Shown: in pieces, positions 16,413 to 23,663 of the stretch | How the letters are laid out: every line of letters starts with the position of its first letter | Numbering within the stretch: the first letter of the stretch is position 1 | From: Stenotrophomonas sp. NA06056 | GTDB taxonomy: Bacteria; Pseudomonadota; Gammaproteobacteria; Xanthomonadales; Xanthomonadaceae | DNA: 64,000 nucleotides | Direction of reading: 5' to 3' | Assembly (NCBI RefSeq): GCF_013364355.1 | Contig: NZ_CP054931.1 | Coordinates: 2,666,001-2,730,000, forward strand | Translations under genes and position numbers: made by a program | Notes under the pieces: model-generated | Databases searched by the model: none | What the model was told of the DNA's origin: nothing | What the model saw: the letters and a program-made list of their open reading frames with translations, nothing else

Positions 16413-16904
16413 ATGAAGTCGACTGTTCTGAACCGCGCCATTCTGGCCGCAATACTGGGACTGGCCTGCGCATCCGCCTTCGCGCAGTCGTCCTCCAAGC
16501 GCAATGGGCCCTCCAGCAGCAGTAGCCGCCCTGATGCCATCGGTGAGACCCACACCACCTACAGTGATGGCAGCTCCTCGACCTCGCACACGAACGCTCT
16601 CGGCCGCACCCGCACCACCTACAGCGATGGCAGGTACTCGACCTCGCGTACCAACGCCATCGGGGAAACCGAGACCACCTACAGCGACGGCAGCTCCTCC
16701 ATCTCGCACACGAATGCCTTCGGCCGCAACCGTACTACCTACAGCGACGGCAGCTATTCGACCTCGCGCACGGACGCCCTCGGCGAAACCCGGACTACCT
16801 ACAGCGACGGCAGCTACTCGACCTCGCGCAAGGACGGCCTCGGCCGAACCCACACCACAACCAGCGGCGGCATGGCTGCTCGTCGCAACGCCGGCAAGCG
16901 CTGA
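16413..16904 (+). CDS. exported protein of 20-residue tandem repeats
   Basis: 163 residues. The ATG at 16413 has AAGGAG upstream. A Sec signal ends about residue 25 (CASAFA-QSSS). After a Ser-rich linker come about six units of 20 residues with the core TTYSDGSYSTSRTNALG. Units end alternately in GE and GR, giving a 40-residue super-period, and their DNA has a 60-bp period. The mature protein is rich in Ser, Thr, Arg and Tyr and contains no cysteine. I do not recognise a family; the pattern suggests a beta-repeat surface or periplasmic protein. It converges with hemN, leaving 9 bp between the stops. Confidence 0.8.
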   Translation: MKSTVLNRAILAAILGLACASAFAQSSSKRNGPSSSSSRPDAIGETHTTYSDGSSSTSHTNALGRTRTTYSDGRYSTSRTNAIGETETTYSDGSSSISHTNAFGRNRTTYSDGSYSTSRTDALGETRTTYSDGSYSTSRKDGLGRTHTTTSGGMAARRNAGKR

Positions 16905-16913
16905 AGCCTGCGC

Positions 16914-18323
16914 TCAGATCGCCCGCGAGTAGCGAGGCTGCTCCTGGGCGGTACGCAGATAGGGATCGAAACACATCGCCAGCAGGCGCAGCAACGGCCG
17001 CCCCGGCTCGCTGGTGCGCACCACCCCATCACGGTACTCGGCCAGGCCATCCTGCTGCAGGCGCTGCACGGCCTGCAGGTCTTCGGCGAAGTAGGCCTCG
17101 AAGTCGATGCCATGGCGCTGCCCAAGTGACGCTCCATCCACTTCACCCTGGCACATCAACTGCTGGATCAGCTCGGCGCGCAGCTCGTCATCGGCACTGA
17201 GCGCGACGCCACGCCAGACCGGCAGCTGTCCCTGGTCCACCGCGTTTTCCCACGACGGCAGGTCACGCGGGTTCTGGCTGTAGGTGGCACCGATGTGGCT
17301 GATCGCACTGACGCCGAGACCAAGCAGATCGGTGTCGGCATGGGTGGTATAGCCCATGAAATTGCGATGCAGCTGACCGGCGCGCTGGGCACGCGACAGA
17401 TCCTCTTCCGGCAATGCGAAGTGATCCATGCCGATGTACTGGTAGCCGGCTGCGGACAGGCGCTCCACCGCCAGGCCCAGCAGCGCCAGCTTGTCCTCCG
17501 GCGAAGGCATCCGGCTTTCGTCGATCTGCCGCTGCGCACGGAACAGGTGTGGCAGGTGCGCATAGCCGTACACCGCCAGTCGATCCGGGCGCAGCGCCAG
17601 CACCAGTTCCAGGGTGCGGCCGAAGCCCTCCAGGCTCTGCCCGGGCAGGCCGTAGATCAGGTCGACGTTGACCGAACGCATGCCGCTGTCGCGGCACGCG
17701 CGCAGGATATCCAGCGTCTGCCGGACACCCTGTACGCGGTTGATGGACTCCTGCACCTGCGGGTCGAAATCCTGCACGCCCAGGCTGGCGCGGTTGAAGC
17801 CAAGCCGGGCCAGCATCGCTACGTCGCTGGTGTCGATGAAACGCGGGTCCAGTTCGATGGAAAAATCACGCTGCGACGAATCGCTGAAATCGAAGCGGCG
17901 GCGCAGCCCCTCGACCAGCGCGGTCATCGCATCGGCATCCAGGAAGTTCGGCGTACCACCGCCAAGATGCAGCTGGATCACTTCACGGCCGTCGGCGAAC
18001 TGCGGCGCCAGCAGATCCGCCTCGGCCAGCACGCGTGACACATAGCTGTGGCCACGCCCGCGGTCGCGGGTGATCACCCGGTTGCAGCCACAGTAGAAGC
18101 AGGGGCTGGAGCAGAACGGCACATGGACGTACAGCGACAACGCACGCGCCAGCGGGTTGCTGTCGGCGATCGCCTGGCGCAGCGCCGGTGCATCGAAGCC
18201 GTCATGGAAGTGCGGCGCGGTGGGATAGGAGGTGTAACGCGGGCCGGGCCGGTCATGCCGGCGCAGCAGATCGGGATCGAAGGTCCAGGCCAGGCCACCG
18301 GCGGCGGGAGAGAACGTGTCCAT
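16914..18323 (-). CDS. hemN: oxygen-independent coproporphyrinogen III dehydrogenase
   Basis: 469 residues from MDTFSPAAGG. A radical-SAM domain carries FCSSPCFYCGCNRVI (CxxxCxxC for the 4Fe-4S cluster) and LHLGGGTPNFLDADAM; RPGPRYTSYPTAPHF is the HemN N-terminal trip-wire region. It decarboxylates coproporphyrinogen III to protoporphyrinogen IX without O2. An FNR-type box lies 35 bp upstream of the ATG, centred 41.5 bp from it, so anaerobic induction is expected. The upstream gene is a truncated globin, and the two may also be cotranscribed. Confidence 0.95.
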   Translation of the reverse strand: MDTFSPAAGGLAWTFDPDLLRRHDRPGPRYTSYPTAPHFHDGFDAPALRQAIADSNPLARALSLYVHVPFCSSPCFYCGCNRVITRDRGRGHSYVSRVLAEADLLAPQFADGREVIQLHLGGGTPNFLDADAMTALVEGLRRRFDFSDSSQRDFSIELDPRFIDTSDVAMLARLGFNRASLGVQDFDPQVQESINRVQGVRQTLDILRACRDSGMRSVNVDLIYGLPGQSLEGFGRTLELVLALRPDRLAVYGYAHLPHLFRAQRQIDESRMPSPEDKLALLGLAVERLSAAGYQYIGMDHFALPEEDLSRAQRAGQLHRNFMGYTTHADTDLLGLGVSAISHIGATYSQNPRDLPSWENAVDQGQLPVWRGVALSADDELRAELIQQLMCQGEVDGASLGQRHGIDFEAYFAEDLQAVQRLQQDGLAEYRDGVVRTSEPGRPLLRLLAMCFDPYLRTAQEQPRYSRAI

Positions 18324-18357
18324 GGCGCCAGCATCGCGCCAGTCCAGGCGCTGCGCC

Positions 18358-18371
18358 TTGACCCAGATCAA
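18358..18371 (-). promoter_or_regulatory. FNR/ANR-type binding site upstream of hemN
   Basis: TTGACCCAGATCAA matches TTGAT-N4-ATCAA at nine of ten positions. Its centre is 41.5 bp upstream of the hemN start codon, and it overlaps the globin stop codon. A class II activator position (-41.5) would place transcription start at the ATG itself. Confidence 0.7.
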
Positions 18372-18808
18372 TCCTTGGTGCGGACACCCAGCACCGGCAG
18401 CATGACCTGCGGCCAGCGCAGCATCTGGTAGCGCCGCCAGAAGGTTTCGGCGATGCGGGCGGCCACATCGTCGGCCAGCGCCTGCATCGGCGGGTTGTTG
18501 CATTCGGCCGTGGTGATGTGGAACAGCACCAGCCAGCGGTCGAACAGATCCTTTTCCAGGTCGATCGCCATGTGCTTGGACATCGGCGACCCCTTGAAGC
18601 GGCGGGTACCGCGCAGCATCGCCGACCAGAAATCGACGAGCTGGGCCAGGTGTTCCGGCCAATCGTGCACATGGCGTTCGAACACCGGTCCCAGACGTTC
18701 CTCGTCACGCACGCGCGCGTAGAAATCGTGAACCAGCCGGGTCACTTCCTCCTCGCTGCACAGCTCGGGCGACGCAATGGGAGGGACAGTCGTGGGCGTT
18801 GCGTTCAT
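18368..18808 (-). CDS. group III truncated hemoglobin
   Basis: 146 residues. The globin segments LVHDFYARVRDEERLGPVFE, DWPEHLAQLVDFWSAMLRG, KGSPMSKHMAID (proximal His in SKHM) and LFDRWLVLFHITTAE match the group III (Ctb/CtrHb) type. These bind heme and O2 or NO in the cytoplasm, and some protect against nitrosative stress or work in microaerobic respiration. A perfect FNR-type site lies 51 bp upstream of the ATG at 18808. hemN follows 44 bp downstream. Confidence 0.9.
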   Translation of the reverse strand: MNATPTTVPPIASPELCSEEEVTRLVHDFYARVRDEERLGPVFERHVHDWPEHLAQLVDFWSAMLRGTRRFKGSPMSKHMAIDLEKDLFDRWLVLFHITTAECNNPPMQALADDVAARIAETFWRRYQMLRWPQVMLPVLGVRTKD

Positions 18809-18859
18809 CAAGCCACCAAATGCGGATCGGCAGTGTGCCGCATGCCACCACGACCGCTG

Positions 18860-18873
18860 TTGATCCAGATCAA
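18860..18873. promoter_or_regulatory. perfect FNR/ANR-type binding site
   Basis: TTGATCCAGATCAA is a full TTGAT-N4-ATCAA palindrome. It lies in the divergent region between the truncated globin (start 18808, minus) and the small membrane protein plus FixG-like gene (start 18990, plus). It is 51 bp from the globin ATG and 116 bp from the plus-strand ATG, so the globin is the likelier target; the other side is possible. Confidence 0.85.
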
Positions 18874-18989
18874 TGTCAGCGCACGGGGGCGCACCTAGGC
18901 TGGCACGCTTGCAGGAAGCATGCCCTGCGGATGCTGCGCCAACCACGGCGAAGTATACGCGCCGCCCTCTTCTTACGACCCGAACCCGC

Positions 18990-19274
18990 ATGAACACTCC
19001 GTTTTCCAGCCGCCAGCGGCGAATCCAACAGTGGGGCGCAGTGCTGTGGCCCAGCTTCATCGCCGCCGGCCTGGCCTGCGTGGTGTTCTTCGCCTTCGTC
19101 GATCCCGTGCGGCTGCAGGCGATCAGTTTCCCGGGCACAGCCATCAGCCGTGAACTGGGCTACACCGCAGGCTTTTTCATGTTCTGGGCGGTCACCGCAC
19201 TTTCCAGCGCGGTGACCGGTTATCTGCTGCGGCCGATGCCCGACGATGAGGACGAGGAGCTGCCGCTGGGATGA
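18990..19274 (+). CDS. small inner-membrane protein preceding a FixG-like gene
   Basis: 94 residues with two transmembrane helices (SFIAAGLACVVFFAFV, and AGFFMFWAVTALSSAVTGYLL) and an acidic tail (DDEDEELPLG). No family is recognised with certainty. The last four bases overlap the ATG of the 4Fe-4S protein, so the pair is translationally coupled. Possibly an assembly or anchoring subunit for the oxidoreductase; this is inference only. Confidence 0.75.
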   Translation: MNTPFSSRQRRIQQWGAVLWPSFIAAGLACVVFFAFVDPVRLQAISFPGTAISRELGYTAGFFMFWAVTALSSAVTGYLLRPMPDDEDEELPLG

Positions 19275-20320
19275 GTATCTCCGCCTCCCCGCCGCCCCGC
19301 CCATGGCGGTGGCGCCGCGCCCTGGGCGTTGCGCTGCTGGTCCTGTTCCATGCGTTGCCGTGGCTGCAATGGAATGGCCGACAGGCCCTGCTGCTGGACC
19401 TCAACGCGCGTCGCTTCGACCTGTTCGCGTGGACCCTGTGGCCGGATGACATCGGCGTGCTGCTGGGACTGCTGGCGGTGATGGCGGTGAGCCTGGCCCT
19501 GCTCACCCATCTGGCCGGCCGCGTATGGTGTGGACATGCCTGCCCGCAGACACTGTGGACACGGGCCTTCGATGGAATCGCGCAGGCACTGGCCCGCGTT
19601 CTGCCCGCCAAGGTGGCACGGCCGGTCACCCACGTGGTCTGGTTGCTGTTGTCGCTGTGGACCGGAATCACGTTCGTAGGACTGTTCAGCCCGATCCGCG
19701 ATCTGGTCGCCGGAGCGTTCGATGGGCGCTGGAGCGGCTGGGAAACGTTCTGGGTGCTGTTCTATGCCGGCGCCACCTGGGGCAATGCCGGGTTCCTGCG
19801 CGAGCAGGTGTGCCGATCGCTCTGTCCATTCGCGCGCATGCAGCCGTTGCTGACCGACCCGCACACCCCGCGCATGTTGTATGACCCCCGCCGCGGCGAA
19901 CCGCGTGGCGTCCGCCCACCCTCGTTGGGCGGTGTGCTTGGACGCGGCCGCGGCCTGCTCGACCCCACCACTGCGCAGGACTACGTTTTCCGTGCCGCGC
20001 ATCCGCTGCTGGCCGGACCGATGCCCACCTTCAGTGCGGATCGGCTGGGCGACTGCATCGATTGCATGGCCTGCGTGCGCGCCTGCCCGATGCAGCTGGA
20101 CATCCGCCATGGCCCACAGGCCGACTGCCTGGCCTGCGGTGCCTGTCTGGAAGCGTGCACCCAACAGCAGCATCGGGCCGGCTTCGGGCCCGGCCTGGTG
20201 CGCTATAGCAGCCCGCAGGTGATGGCAGGCCAACCGCGCCGGTGGTGGCGCCCCCGCACCACGGCCCTGGCATCAATGCTGCTGGCACTGTTGGTCTGTG
20301 GCGCCTGGCGCCTGTTCTGA
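19271..20320 (+). CDS. CcoG/FixG-like membrane ferredoxin (short form)
   Basis: 349 residues. The N-terminal membrane segments include the CcoG signature VWCGHACPQTLWTRAFD. Two 4Fe-4S motifs follow near 260-300 (CIDCMACVRACP and CLACGACLEACT), with an extra cysteine pair at VCRSLCPF. A final helix (TALASMLLALLVCGAW) ends the protein. Full-length CcoG/RdxA is about 470 residues with a C-terminal Ig-like domain, which is missing here. CcoG reduces copper for cbb3 oxidase assembly; no cco genes are visible nearby. An upstream FNR-type box is consistent with low-oxygen use. Confidence 0.85.
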   Translation: MSISASPPPRPWRWRRALGVALLVLFHALPWLQWNGRQALLLDLNARRFDLFAWTLWPDDIGVLLGLLAVMAVSLALLTHLAGRVWCGHACPQTLWTRAFDGIAQALARVLPAKVARPVTHVVWLLLSLWTGITFVGLFSPIRDLVAGAFDGRWSGWETFWVLFYAGATWGNAGFLREQVCRSLCPFARMQPLLTDPHTPRMLYDPRRGEPRGVRPPSLGGVLGRGRGLLDPTTAQDYVFRAAHPLLAGPMPTFSADRLGDCIDCMACVRACPMQLDIRHGPQADCLACGACLEACTQQQHRAGFGPGLVRYSSPQVMAGQPRRWWRPRTTALASMLLALLVCGAWRLF

Positions 20321-20321
20321 G

Positions 20322-20558
20322 TCAGCCCGGGTCGCCCGGGCGCGGCGGTACCAGCTGGGCGCGACGAACGATGCCCAGTTGTTCGATGATCAGCGCCATT
20401 TCATTGGTGACATCGGTGCGCCCGGTTCCCTGCGGAACCAGACGATCAAGCACCTGCTGATAGGTATCCCAGAACGCCGGACCGCATCCGTGTTTGTGGT
20501 AACTGGCTTCCAGTTCGCGGCGTACCCGTTCAGCCAAGCCATGCATGCCGTATTCCAT
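20322..20558 (-). CDS. small hypothetical protein
   Basis: 78 residues from MEYGMHGLAERV, with GGAGG four bases upstream of the ATG at 20558. It is soluble and partly helical (AERVRRELEASYHKHG, then NEMALIIEQLGIVRRA). No family is recognised. It lies downstream of the Cro-like gene on the same strand, separated by a 351-base gap carrying a perfect palindrome, and converges with the FixG-like gene. Confidence 0.6.
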   Translation of the reverse strand: MEYGMHGLAERVRRELEASYHKHGCGPAFWDTYQQVLDRLVPQGTGRTDVTNEMALIIEQLGIVRRAQLVPPRPGDPG

Positions 20559-20909
20559 ACGACCTCCGTTGGACTTGTTCTGCATCGTTGACGGTCGACC
20601 GATTCACTTGCGAGCTACTGAAAGACTCCCGGCCTTCACAACCGGTTGATGCCAATTAGTCATAGATTTCACGACACGTCAATTACAGCGCGCGACTTTT
20701 GCGATTGAAATTATTAATCGTTCATGAAAGGCCGCAACGACAGGGGTCGGGAATCCCCGTGCCGATACCGACACTGCTCGTCCACGAACCAGGGTACCCA
20801 TCACAGATCCGGCTATTGCGGCTGGCACGTTCATCGATTCTGCCCATTTTGCTAAGCATACTTAGCAAACTGATCGGAGCGCTCTGTCTGCGACAATCCG
20901 CGACGCATC
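20559..20909. other. AT-richer intergenic region with operator-like palindrome
   Basis: This 351-base gap is visibly richer in A and T than its surroundings. It holds the palindrome at 20848-20869, and on the minus strand a GTG-started open frame of 63 codons (20722-20913) that overlaps the Cro-like stop as GTGA but has no recognisable protein features. I see no other gene. Confidence 0.5.
20848..20869. promoter_or_regulatory. repressor-operator-like perfect palindrome
   Basis: TTTGCTAAG (20848-20856), four bases CATA, then CTTAGCAAA (20861-20869): nine-bp perfect arms. Size and symmetry are those of HTH repressor operators. It is 41 bp downstream of the Cro-like gene and about 290 bp upstream of the small gene at 20558. 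Confidence 0.55.
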
Positions 20910-21119
20910 TCACGTTGTTTCATCGTTCGCGTCCTGATCCATCGGGAACAAGGCGGGGTACCGCTGCTGCAGGATGTAACGCCTCAGCGGCGGGATGGGG
21001 AAGCCTCTGGGCCATTGCGAGACAGCGGATCTGCTGATTCCAAACAATCTGGCGAGCTCTGCGTCGGTGGAAAAGCCCAACCGCGTACGGACCTGACGCT
21101 TGCTCCAGAATTCGTCCAT
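20910..21119 (-). CDS. Cro-like helix-turn-helix protein
   Basis: 69 residues. The segment TDAELARLFGISRSAVSQW is a clear HTH with SRSAVSQW as recognition helix, followed by PPLRRYILQQRYPALF, the Cro/YdaS-type dimer end. It is transcribed away from the CI-like gene at 21198 across a 78-bp gap. That geometry is the one of lambdoid genetic switches, yet no phage structural or integration genes are present. Targets are unknown. Confidence 0.7.
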   Translation of the reverse strand: MDEFWSKRQVRTRLGFSTDAELARLFGISRSAVSQWPRGFPIPPLRRYILQQRYPALFPMDQDANDETT

Positions 21120-21197
21120 TTTCGATCCCGTTCATCATCAAACTTATTCTTGCGCCAAGGCCTCTTTCGATTCCACGCGTTAAGCTGGCTTGCATAG
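21120..21197. promoter_or_regulatory. divergent control region of the Cro/CI-like pair
   Basis: A 78-bp gap between the divergent HTH genes. TTTCGAT-CC direct repeats occur at about 21120-21129 and 21166-21174 (TTTCGATCCC and TTTCGATTCC) and are candidate operator half-sites. The plus-strand ATG at 21198 has no Shine-Dalgarno, so that transcript may be leaderless. Confidence 0.4.
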
Positions 21198-21638
21198 ATG
21201 AATACTCTTGGACAACGACTCGCGGTCGCCATGAAGGACGCCGGGCATGCACGCCCGGCCGACCTGGCGCGTGCCGCCGAAACGACGACGGCAACGGTCA
21301 GCAACTGGCTCAACGACCACGTCAAAGCCAACCACGTGAAAGCCGAACAGCTGTTCCGCATCGCCGATGCGGTGAAGCTGGACCCTCGGGAGTTGCTGTT
21401 CGGCCCCCTGGGACGGGGTGTTGGCGAGCGCGGCACGGCCTACATGCACATGCCCAGCGAAGCCCATCTGGATGTCTGGCAAGCGGCCTATGAGCTGGTC
21501 GCCCACATCCTGGCCGAGCGTGGCCTGGAGGTCGGCTACCGGCGCGAGGCCACGCTGGGGCTGATGGCCCATGACCTGCTGATGGAAGGCGTCAGCCGCG
21601 GCAAGGTCGCACGCGTGGTGATGACGGCGCTGCCCTGA
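21198..21638 (+). CDS. XRE-family (CI-like) transcriptional regulator
   Basis: 146 residues. The N-terminal HTH (about 5-65) reads LGQRLAVAMKDAGHARPADL, then AETTTATVSNWLNDHVKANH and ADAVKLDPRELLFG. The C-terminal half is helical (VWQAAYELVAHILAERGLEV) and may dimerise; no Ser-Lys protease signature of LexA/CI is seen. It is probably autoregulated together with the divergent Cro-like gene. A fluoride riboswitch begins 30 bp downstream but belongs to the next gene. Confidence 0.8.
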   Translation: MNTLGQRLAVAMKDAGHARPADLARAAETTTATVSNWLNDHVKANHVKAEQLFRIADAVKLDPRELLFGPLGRGVGERGTAYMHMPSEAHLDVWQAAYELVAHILAERGLEVGYRREATLGLMAHDLLMEGVSRGKVARVVMTALP

Positions 21639-21667
21639 CCCATCGTAGGCTGGTAGCATGGCAGTCG

Positions 21668-21719
21668 ATGGGGATGGGGCTCCCCCGATAACCGCCTGAG
21701 ATGGCTGATGGCTCCTGCT
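21668..21719 (+). ncRNA. fluoride riboswitch (crcB motif)
   Basis: The conserved blocks of the crcB motif occur in order: GGGGATGG, a loop, TCCCCC, then AACCGCC, and GGCTGATGGCTCCTGC. These form the pseudoknotted fluoride pocket. It lies 86 bp upstream of crcB, as expected for fluoride-induced expression. Confidence 0.9.
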
Positions 21720-21805
21720 GCGACGAACCCGGCGTTCGTCGATGGCAGGTCCTGCCCGCCATTGCGTACGCCGTCGAACCTGCGAACACGCACTCGAGGC
21801 AAGCA

Positions 21806-22198
21806 ATGCAGACGTTGAACAACTATGTACTGGTATTCCTGGGTGGCGGTGTCGGCGCCTGCCTGCGCCATGCCTGCAACCTGATCGGCACCCGCCTCGC
21901 CGCTGGCAGCTCCTGGCCCTGGTCGACGTTCCTGGTCAACATCAGCGGCGCCTTGCTGATGGGCGTGGTGGTGGAGGCATTTGCCCTGCGCAACGGCGCG
22001 TCGCCGCAACTGCGCCTGCTGCTGGCCACCGGCATTCTTGGCGGCTACACCACATTCTCCACCTTCTCGCTGGAAACCGGCCTGTTGCTGCAGCGGGGCC
22101 AGCACGGCCTGGCCGCACTGTACGCAGGCGGCTCTGTCGCCCTTGGCCTGGCCGGTCTGTTCGCCGGCATGAAGCTGACCCGGCTCGCGCTGGGGTGA
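21806..22198 (+). CDS. crcB: fluoride channel CrcB/Fluc
   Basis: 130 residues with four transmembrane helices. Family motifs are GGGVGACLRH at the N-terminus, PWSTFLVNISGALLMG (the Asn facing the pore) and GGYTTFSTFSLET (the Phe-box and Na+ site). It exports fluoride passively as an antiparallel dimer in the inner membrane. The upstream fluoride riboswitch gives the regulation. The stop is 3 bp from the convergent AraC gene's stop. Confidence 0.95.
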   Translation: MQTLNNYVLVFLGGGVGACLRHACNLIGTRLAAGSSWPWSTFLVNISGALLMGVVVEAFALRNGASPQLRLLLATGILGGYTTFSTFSLETGLLLQRGQHGLAALYAGGSVALGLAGLFAGMKLTRLALG

Positions 22199-22201
22199 CA
22201 C

Positions 22202-23035
22202 TCAGGCGGCAGCAACGCGGGCCTGTTCCCGCCACTGCCGTGGCGACTGCCCGGTGTGCGCCTTGAACGCCCGCGACAACGCCGCCTCGCTGCCATAACC
22301 AACCTCGTCGGCGATGCGTTTCAACGGTCGGCCCTGGCGCAGTGCCTGCTGCGCCAGACCTACTCGCCACCCCTGCAGATAATGTCCGGGCGTGGTGCCC
22401 ATGGCCTCACGGAAACTGGCGGCGAACACGCTGCGCGACATGCCTGCGACATCAGCCAGATCTTCCAGCGTCCAGGCCTGGGCAGGCGCTTCATGCATCG
22501 CCACCAGCGCCAACCGCAGGCGTGGATGGCCCAGCCCGGCGAACAGGCCGCCGCGCATCTCGCCGCCCTCCATCAACTGTCGCAACACCTGGATCATCAC
22601 CACCTCGAATAGACGGTTGACCATCACCGTGCGCCCGCAGCGTTGCTCGAATGCTTCCTCGAACAGCAGCTCCAAGGCGGCATCGCCGCCGTACAGATCA
22701 GCCAATGGCAGGCAGATGAAGTCGGGCAGCGCTGCACTGATCGGGTTGAGCCTGCCCCCCTCGAAATGGAGATTGGCACAGGCCATGTCCGCACCATGCT
22801 GCGGATCGGTGTGGAAGCGGTGCGGCAGCGGGCGCGGGTACAGCAGCAGGCTGGGAACCTCGACCTGCACCGTCTGCGCCCCATGACTGACCTGCAACGG
22901 GCCGCTCCGCACCAGATGCAGCTGGCCGGCCTCGCCCTCTCCTTCGAGGCTGTTGATGCCACACAGCGCACCGGCATGGAACACCGAGGCGGTGACCGCG
23001 AAGCGTTCAAGCAGGATGGCGAGACGATCGGCCAT
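22202..23035 (-). CDS. AraC-family transcriptional regulator with cupin sensor domain
   Basis: 277 residues from MADRLAILLERF. The N-terminal half (about 1-170) is a cupin-type ligand domain (GQLHLVRSGPLQVSHG, LLLYPRPLPHRFHTD). The C-terminal double HTH reads WTLEDLADVAGMSRSVFAAS and PLKRIADEVGYGSEAALSRA. This type often controls a nearby redox or efflux gene. It is divergent from the DUF6265 and hydrolase genes 133 bp away, which are candidate targets. Confidence 0.9.
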   Translation of the reverse strand: MADRLAILLERFAVTASVFHAGALCGINSLEGEGEAGQLHLVRSGPLQVSHGAQTVQVEVPSLLLYPRPLPHRFHTDPQHGADMACANLHFEGGRLNPISAALPDFICLPLADLYGGDAALELLFEEAFEQRCGRTVMVNRLFEVVMIQVLRQLMEGGEMRGGLFAGLGHPRLRLALVAMHEAPAQAWTLEDLADVAGMSRSVFAASFREAMGTTPGHYLQGWRVGLAQQALRQGRPLKRIADEVGYGSEAALSRAFKAHTGQSPRQWREQARVAAA

Positions 23036-23168
23036 GACGGGACTCCAGATCAAGCGGACAGGTGCAGATGCGCCAGATCGTATCGAATTCAGTGCTGCCG
23101 CGCACGGCACTGGCCGCAGTGCCGGGGCGGCGCTATACAAGCGGCACATCCTGCGCATGGAGGCTGCA

Positions 23169-23663
23169 ATGTCGATCCGTCCCGCCCTGAGTCTGCTGCC
23201 GCTGCTATGCGTCGCGGCCAGCACACACGCTGCCGGGCCGCCTCAACCGATCGAGCACCTGGCCTGGCTGACCGGTTGCTGGCAGCTCGACGGGCAACCT
23301 GCTGGCGCCGGCGAACAGTGGTCGAGTCTGGCCGGTGGAACGATGCTGGGCAGCAGCCGCAGCCTGCGTGACGGACGTACCGTCGGATTTGAGTTCATGC
23401 AGTTGCGGCAGCACGACGATGGTCGCCTGGTGTTCACGGCCCTGCCCTCTGGCCGTGACGCTACCGACTTCACCACCACGCACATCGATGGCAACGAAGC
23501 CGTGTTTGAAAATCCCCGCAATGATTTTCCACAGCGGATCAGCTACCGCCGCATTGACGACCAGCACCTCCATGCACGCATTTCGATCGCGCGCGACAAC
23601 CCTTCCCAGGCGACGGATTTTCCGATGCATCGCATTCCCTGTGGTGTGACGACGGCCAAGTGA
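23169..23663 (+). CDS. exported DUF6265-like protein
   Basis: 164 residues. GGAGG precedes the ATG at 23169. A signal peptide of about 21 residues (ending STHA-AG) is followed by IEHLAWLTGCWQLDGQ, GGTMLGSSRSLRDGRTVGFE and NPRNDFPQRISYRR, all typical of DUF6265 lipocalin-like beta proteins. The function is unknown. Its TGA overlaps the ATG of the next gene (TGATG), so the two are coupled. Confidence 0.82.
   Translation: MSIRPALSLLPLLCVAASTHAAGPPQPIEHLAWLTGCWQLDGQPAGAGEQWSSLAGGTMLGSSRSLRDGRTVGFEFMQLRQHDDGRLVFTALPSGRDATDFTTTHIDGNEAVFENPRNDFPQRISYRRIDDQHLHARISIARDNPSQATDFPMHRIPCGVTTAK

Noticed and set aside
16914..18662. HemN fused to an upstream domain
   Set aside because: The extension is an out-of-frame reading of the globin gene; HemN begins at 18323.
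20722..20913. 63-codon frame overlapping the Cro-like stop (GTGA)
   Set aside because: The overlap is suggestive, but codon use and composition are not protein-like and the frame covers the operator palindrome.
20910..22198. Prophage remnant
   Set aside because: Apart from the two HTH genes there is no integrase, structural, lysis or att-like feature.
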